The position numbers and the translations under genes were made by a program. Under the pieces are notes generated by a model. It was not told the origin of the DNA. It searched no databases and saw only the letters and a list, made by a program, of their open reading frames with translations. A DNA stretch of 64,000 nt from Aphelocoma coerulescens (lineage: Eukaryota > Chordata > Aves > Passeriformes > Corvidae). Location of the stretch: NCBI RefSeq assembly GCF_041296385.1, contig NW_027184085.1, forward strand, positions 55,395,109 to 55,459,108. Reading direction: 5' to 3'. Below are positions 60,048 to 64,000 of this stretch, one piece after another; position 1 is the first letter of the stretch; each line of letters begins with the position of its first letter.

Positions 60048-63000
60048 CAAGTGTGAGCTCCACTGCCTGCCGGCTGAGCTCTGTCTCCTACAGAGGTTTA
60101 TCTCAGCAGACTGAGGGGCACAGGCTGGGACTACACAGCAGTGCATGGCACATGGACCACAGGCTCCACGCCTGCAATCACAATCCCTCAAGATATTCAG
60201 ATGACTTTCTATGGAGACTGTTTACTCCTGATCCAGTGTTCTCAGCAGTCAAATGAAAAACCCGCAAACCTCCAGCTAGTATATAGACTACACAGGAAAA
60301 TTGTCTTCTTATAGCAGGTTCAAGGACAAGCATAGGAGTGTTGAAAAGCCTCAATTATCAAACATCCTCTTTAAAGAATTTTTTGTGCACTAGCCTCTCC
60401 TATCCTTACAGCACATAGTATTTTGATTATCCTATCTACCCCTGTGTAAATAGCTAAGAAAGAGCAAAAAGTCTTTTTTTTTTTTCTCTGCTAGGTCAAA
60501 GGAATGTATTTTTCAAAAATCTTCATTCACACATTTATGTAGCAAACCATAACATCCTAGTCAGACAGCAGATTAATAAATTAGGTATTTTCGTTATTTT
60601 AAATTTTAAATTACAGGGGAATAAAAGGCATCTTTTTCTTAACTACTTTGTTTTCAGAAGTTATGACTATAAGTTAAGTCTCCATCTGTCAGAATTTTGC
60701 TGCTTAGGATGCCAACGATAATTCAAGATATCAAGAGAGCAGTTTTATAAAGATATTGCAGACTCAGGATAAAGTTCTTTTACCCACCTGAGAAAAAAGA
60801 ACAAAAATTTCCTGAATGTTTGAGAATTATCTCTCTCAGACACTGAAAACCTGAGAGCTATGGAGGTTAATCATATTTAACCACATGCTTCCAGAACTGA
60901 GTGGATCCATTAACCACAACTACTAGAAGAATTATTTTAAATAAACATAAGCCAGGTAGGATTCTATCTCTCAAATTTGCATCATTCCATAAGAAAGAAA
61001 AAATATTCCTTTTTTTTTTCTTCTCCACTGTATCATAGTAGAGACCTAAAAATAACATAACAGAAGTGTAAGAAGTCATTTCCTCATCCAGAAGACTTTA
61101 GTGTGATACAGCTGTACTGAACAATTCTATATCTCTAGATGTAAAAACATGCTTTATACTTACAGTGGTAAAATAAAGCACATTAATTATAATTTTTAGC
61201 CATTCATTCAAACAGAAGTGGTTTTGTACTTTGATAGGACTCTAGATATTCATGCATTACTGAAAGTTGCTGTCAGAAACTCATCCTGGCATTTGCCCCT
61301 GATTTTTCTTCATAGACGTGGGATAAGGAACAAAGTGAAGTCTAGTCTCTGTGATTAGTTAGAGCTTACTCAGCACTGTTTTCACTCATGAGCAGCGGTA
61401 CCCTGGCCCTTTCTGCCTCTTCTGGTTGCAAGCAATTACTTGAATACACAGGTGCTTGACTGTCATCCCTTCTACCGAGAAATATATTTGCCATTAGGAC
61501 AGCAGTGAGATAGATACATAGATATGTATAGGGATAGATAAATAAACAGATAAGGTAAGGTAAAATAAGATAAATTGGCATGACTTCTTGGCACCAGATT
61601 AGAGTCAGCAGGTGTTACATTTCTGGTGATATTATAGGTATTTTAAGTGTATAAGTGTTCATGTAGAAGCAGATGAGAACAGATATGAATTAACTGAAAA
61701 ACAACCAGTGGTCAGATACTGCAAATGAATTCCAAGACTGTATTGTATAAGCAGAAACTGAAATAAATTTCACATTTTGTAATCAGAATTAATTTTTAAG
61801 CAAATTTTTAGAACATTTTAACCATTAATTTACTGTAATAAAAAAGGAGGTCTTGAGATTAATACTACTACTGTACACTCAGGAAATTTAAAAAGCAATA
61901 TTGCGGACGATAACAAATTCATTTTTAAAGAAAGAATATTTTTGCCTAAAAATGCTATCTTTGTAATATAACTTTCTTTAAAAATCACCTGGAGATTAAA
62001 AATATTTAGTGCAGAAAAAGCCCTGCTGTCCTTCATTTGTCATTAGAGGGGAGAAGAAATAAAGGATGAGCCAGATATTGACAAACTCTTTCTTTTCAAA
62101 GATTTTTCTCATATTATTAAAAACTGCTATTTCAACTTAGCTATGCACTTGATGAGGGGAAGTGCTTTAATGTGTGTCTGTATCCTAGCAGGTCATAACT
62201 TGTAGCAGAGAGGCACGGTGCTCCACTCTGCCATGCCAGAGAAACGCTGCAGCGTGAGCAGGTAGCACTCTCCTTGTCTGAATGAGAAGTGACAAAGAGC
62301 CTGCAGTCTGTGCTACACCATCCTTGGTGGTGTTACTGAATGGTTTCTATTAGACAGCCACTGCCTCCTGGACATTTTGCACTGATTTTCCTCTAATTAT
62401 TCCCAAATGAGAAAGGCTTCAAAGTATTATGTGAATAAATCCTATTCAAAAGGTTATACTTGTGTCATGGGGACATACCCTACTGTACTTCATAGAACCA
62501 CTGCTATTTTGCTATAAAAAATTCAGTTGAAGGAAGTTAAAAAGACAGAGTTTTCATATGTGGACAGTTTCTTTGAGGGAGATAAGGTTCACAGGGTTTC
62601 ACTTGTTCACTGATGTTTCACTTGGATTTTGGATACTCTTAAGTCTCACATCACTAGTTTTCACCTCAAAGACAGTGAATTATTCTGCTTGTAGTAACTA
62701 TAAGACATTCCATTTCTTTCTCTCTTTCTCACCTGAGGGACCCTAATACATCCTTTTTGTTACAAAACAAATCCATGTTTCTCTCCTCAGGTGCTTCAGC
62801 TAAGCCTTCCTTTGTAGGGGATACTAAAACCCACTGCTAGCATCAGTGGGATTCCCAGCCTATTGATGGAGGCTGTGCTTCCAGGACAGGGAAGAACAGC
62901 AGTAGTTGCAGCAAGCCAGACCTGAGCTGAAAAGGAGATGTCACATCTGTGCTTTGTGTTGAGCAGGGTACCAAAACCACACTAAACAAAGTGCCAAATT

Positions 63001-63819
63001 TGGCAAAGATACATGTTACTTCACTTCTCTTAAAAGAAAGGAGATCCCTTTAGCTGCTGAAAACATAGCAAACCATGTAATATGTATAATAGTCAGGGTT
63101 GTCAGATGGCACAAGTGAACATTAGACGTGTCACAGTAGAACAATGTTTTTGGTCCAACAGGATCTGAGCTTTCTGATTCTTTCACCAGTTAGCCTTTTT
63201 CTCAGCCACGTATTTTGGAAGGGACATCTGGTTCCTTATTCATTTTGGTCTCAAGCACATGAATGGAAAGGACAGATTTGACAGGGAATGGAACCTCTTT
63301 ATATGACTAGGAAATCATTCTTGAACTCACTCTGTGTCCTCCTGCTCCTGGATGCCTCTGGTGCATTTTAATTTGTGTTTCATAGTTTTTTAATAAGAGC
63401 TCAGGTATCATTTTAATTTTTACTCTATAACCTCCTAAGAGGATATGTGGAGGAAAAGATTATCCATGTGTTTTATCTCATAAGTCACCATTTGATTCTG
63501 TACAACTGGTGCCAAACTGATTTTTGCCTTTTTGCTTTTGTATAGCCTTTATATGTATTTGTAGCTCTGTAGCCGATTATTGTATAATACAGTGGATTTG
63601 TAGCTAGCATTTCACCTACTCTGTTAGACAGAAAGGCAAAACACATTCCTAAAGGCTCCAATACTAATCTTGCTTCCTCTGGGAACCAAGGTTAAAACAG
63701 CTTCTCAAGGAACCTTTTCATAAACAAAGTTCAGTTAATATCTAAAGGGGCAGTTTCAGAGGAGAGCCAAACCAAAGGGGAATTACCTCATCAAATGTGT
63801 CTCTAATTGGGGATTCTTG

Positions 63820-63940
63820 TCAGTTATGCTAATTTGCTAAACATATGAAGTTGTGGCTGCTTTATGTTATAGTGTGCATCTTCGGCGCATTTTCGGCATG
63901 TATTTCCGTGTGTCATGCACCATAAAGGATCCTTTATAAA
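63820..63940. promoter_or_regulatory. Possible conserved non-coding element
   Basis: Near the window edge the sequence keeps several CpG (CTTCGGCGCATTTTCGGC at about 63881), carries an octamer-like ATGCTAAT (63826-63833) and has a 16-bp perfect palindrome ATAAAGGATCCTTTAT (63922-63937). CpG retention and a motif cluster in otherwise CpG-poor DNA hint at constraint. This is inference only; no comparison with other species was possible. Confidence 0.2.
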
Positions 63941-64000
63941 GATAACTGCATTTTATCACCTAACTGTGTCTGGCTCATGATTTTAGGACCAGGAAAAGCC

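Larger units (their letters stand above)
53212..64000. other. Intergenic; no gene seen
   Basis: Non-coding DNA to the window edge. It includes a 25-bp palindrome at 54346-54370, a 21-T tract near 59466-59484, a 14-bp hairpin at 60004-60047, a GATA/AAGATA-like simple region around 61506-61575, and a CpG-retaining stretch at 63820-63940. The longest open frame (58182-58850) needs a GTG start; from its first ATG it has only 132 codons. I find no gene of known family. Confidence 0.65.

Overview
This is a window of vertebrate nuclear DNA, most likely from a bird. It is AT-rich and has spliceosomal introns, sparse interspersed repeats, no primate- or rodent-type SINEs, and at most small CR1-like remnants. 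The only protein-coding gene I can support is the 3' half of KCNN2 (SK2, KCa2.2), the small-conductance calcium-activated potassium channel, on the + strand. A turtle or crocodilian cannot be excluded from the sequence alone. In birds the human 5q region that holds KCNN2 is expected on chromosome Z. That placement is inference from known synteny.

Bases 1-28541 are the 3' part of KCNN2. Five coding exons are present with exact GT/AG junctions and matching phases: 6822-6963 (outer pore, selectivity filter, start of S6), 19136-19246 (S6 and start of the calmodulin-binding domain), 21711-21838 and 26346-26415 (calmodulin-binding domain), and 28254-28541 (coiled coil, basic/serine-rich tail, stop). 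Together they encode 245 complete residues plus the last base of an arginine codon. This corresponds, with no gain or loss, to residues 336-580 of rat SK2. The N-terminus, S1-S5 and the promoter lie upstream of the window. The joined exons supply the ion-conducting pore, the apamin-binding residues and the tethered-calmodulin gate.

Bases 28542 to about 28870 are a probable 3' UTR. From there to 64000 I see no coding gene, and it reads as an intergenic desert. Notable items are an AATA microsatellite (35297-35335), a G-quadruplex motif (38724-38745), a perfect 217-bp tandem duplication (42485-42918), a probable solo LTR in minus orientation (about 52180-53211) with an unusual TTAAC/GTTAAG-rich segment, several perfect short hairpins, and a possible conserved non-coding element at the right edge. 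I found no tRNA, rRNA, CRISPR array or intact mobile element. I do not see convincing evidence of an undescribed biological system. The best second-look items are the 217-bp duplication, the LTR, and an 18-bp perfect hairpin in a KCNN2 intron.
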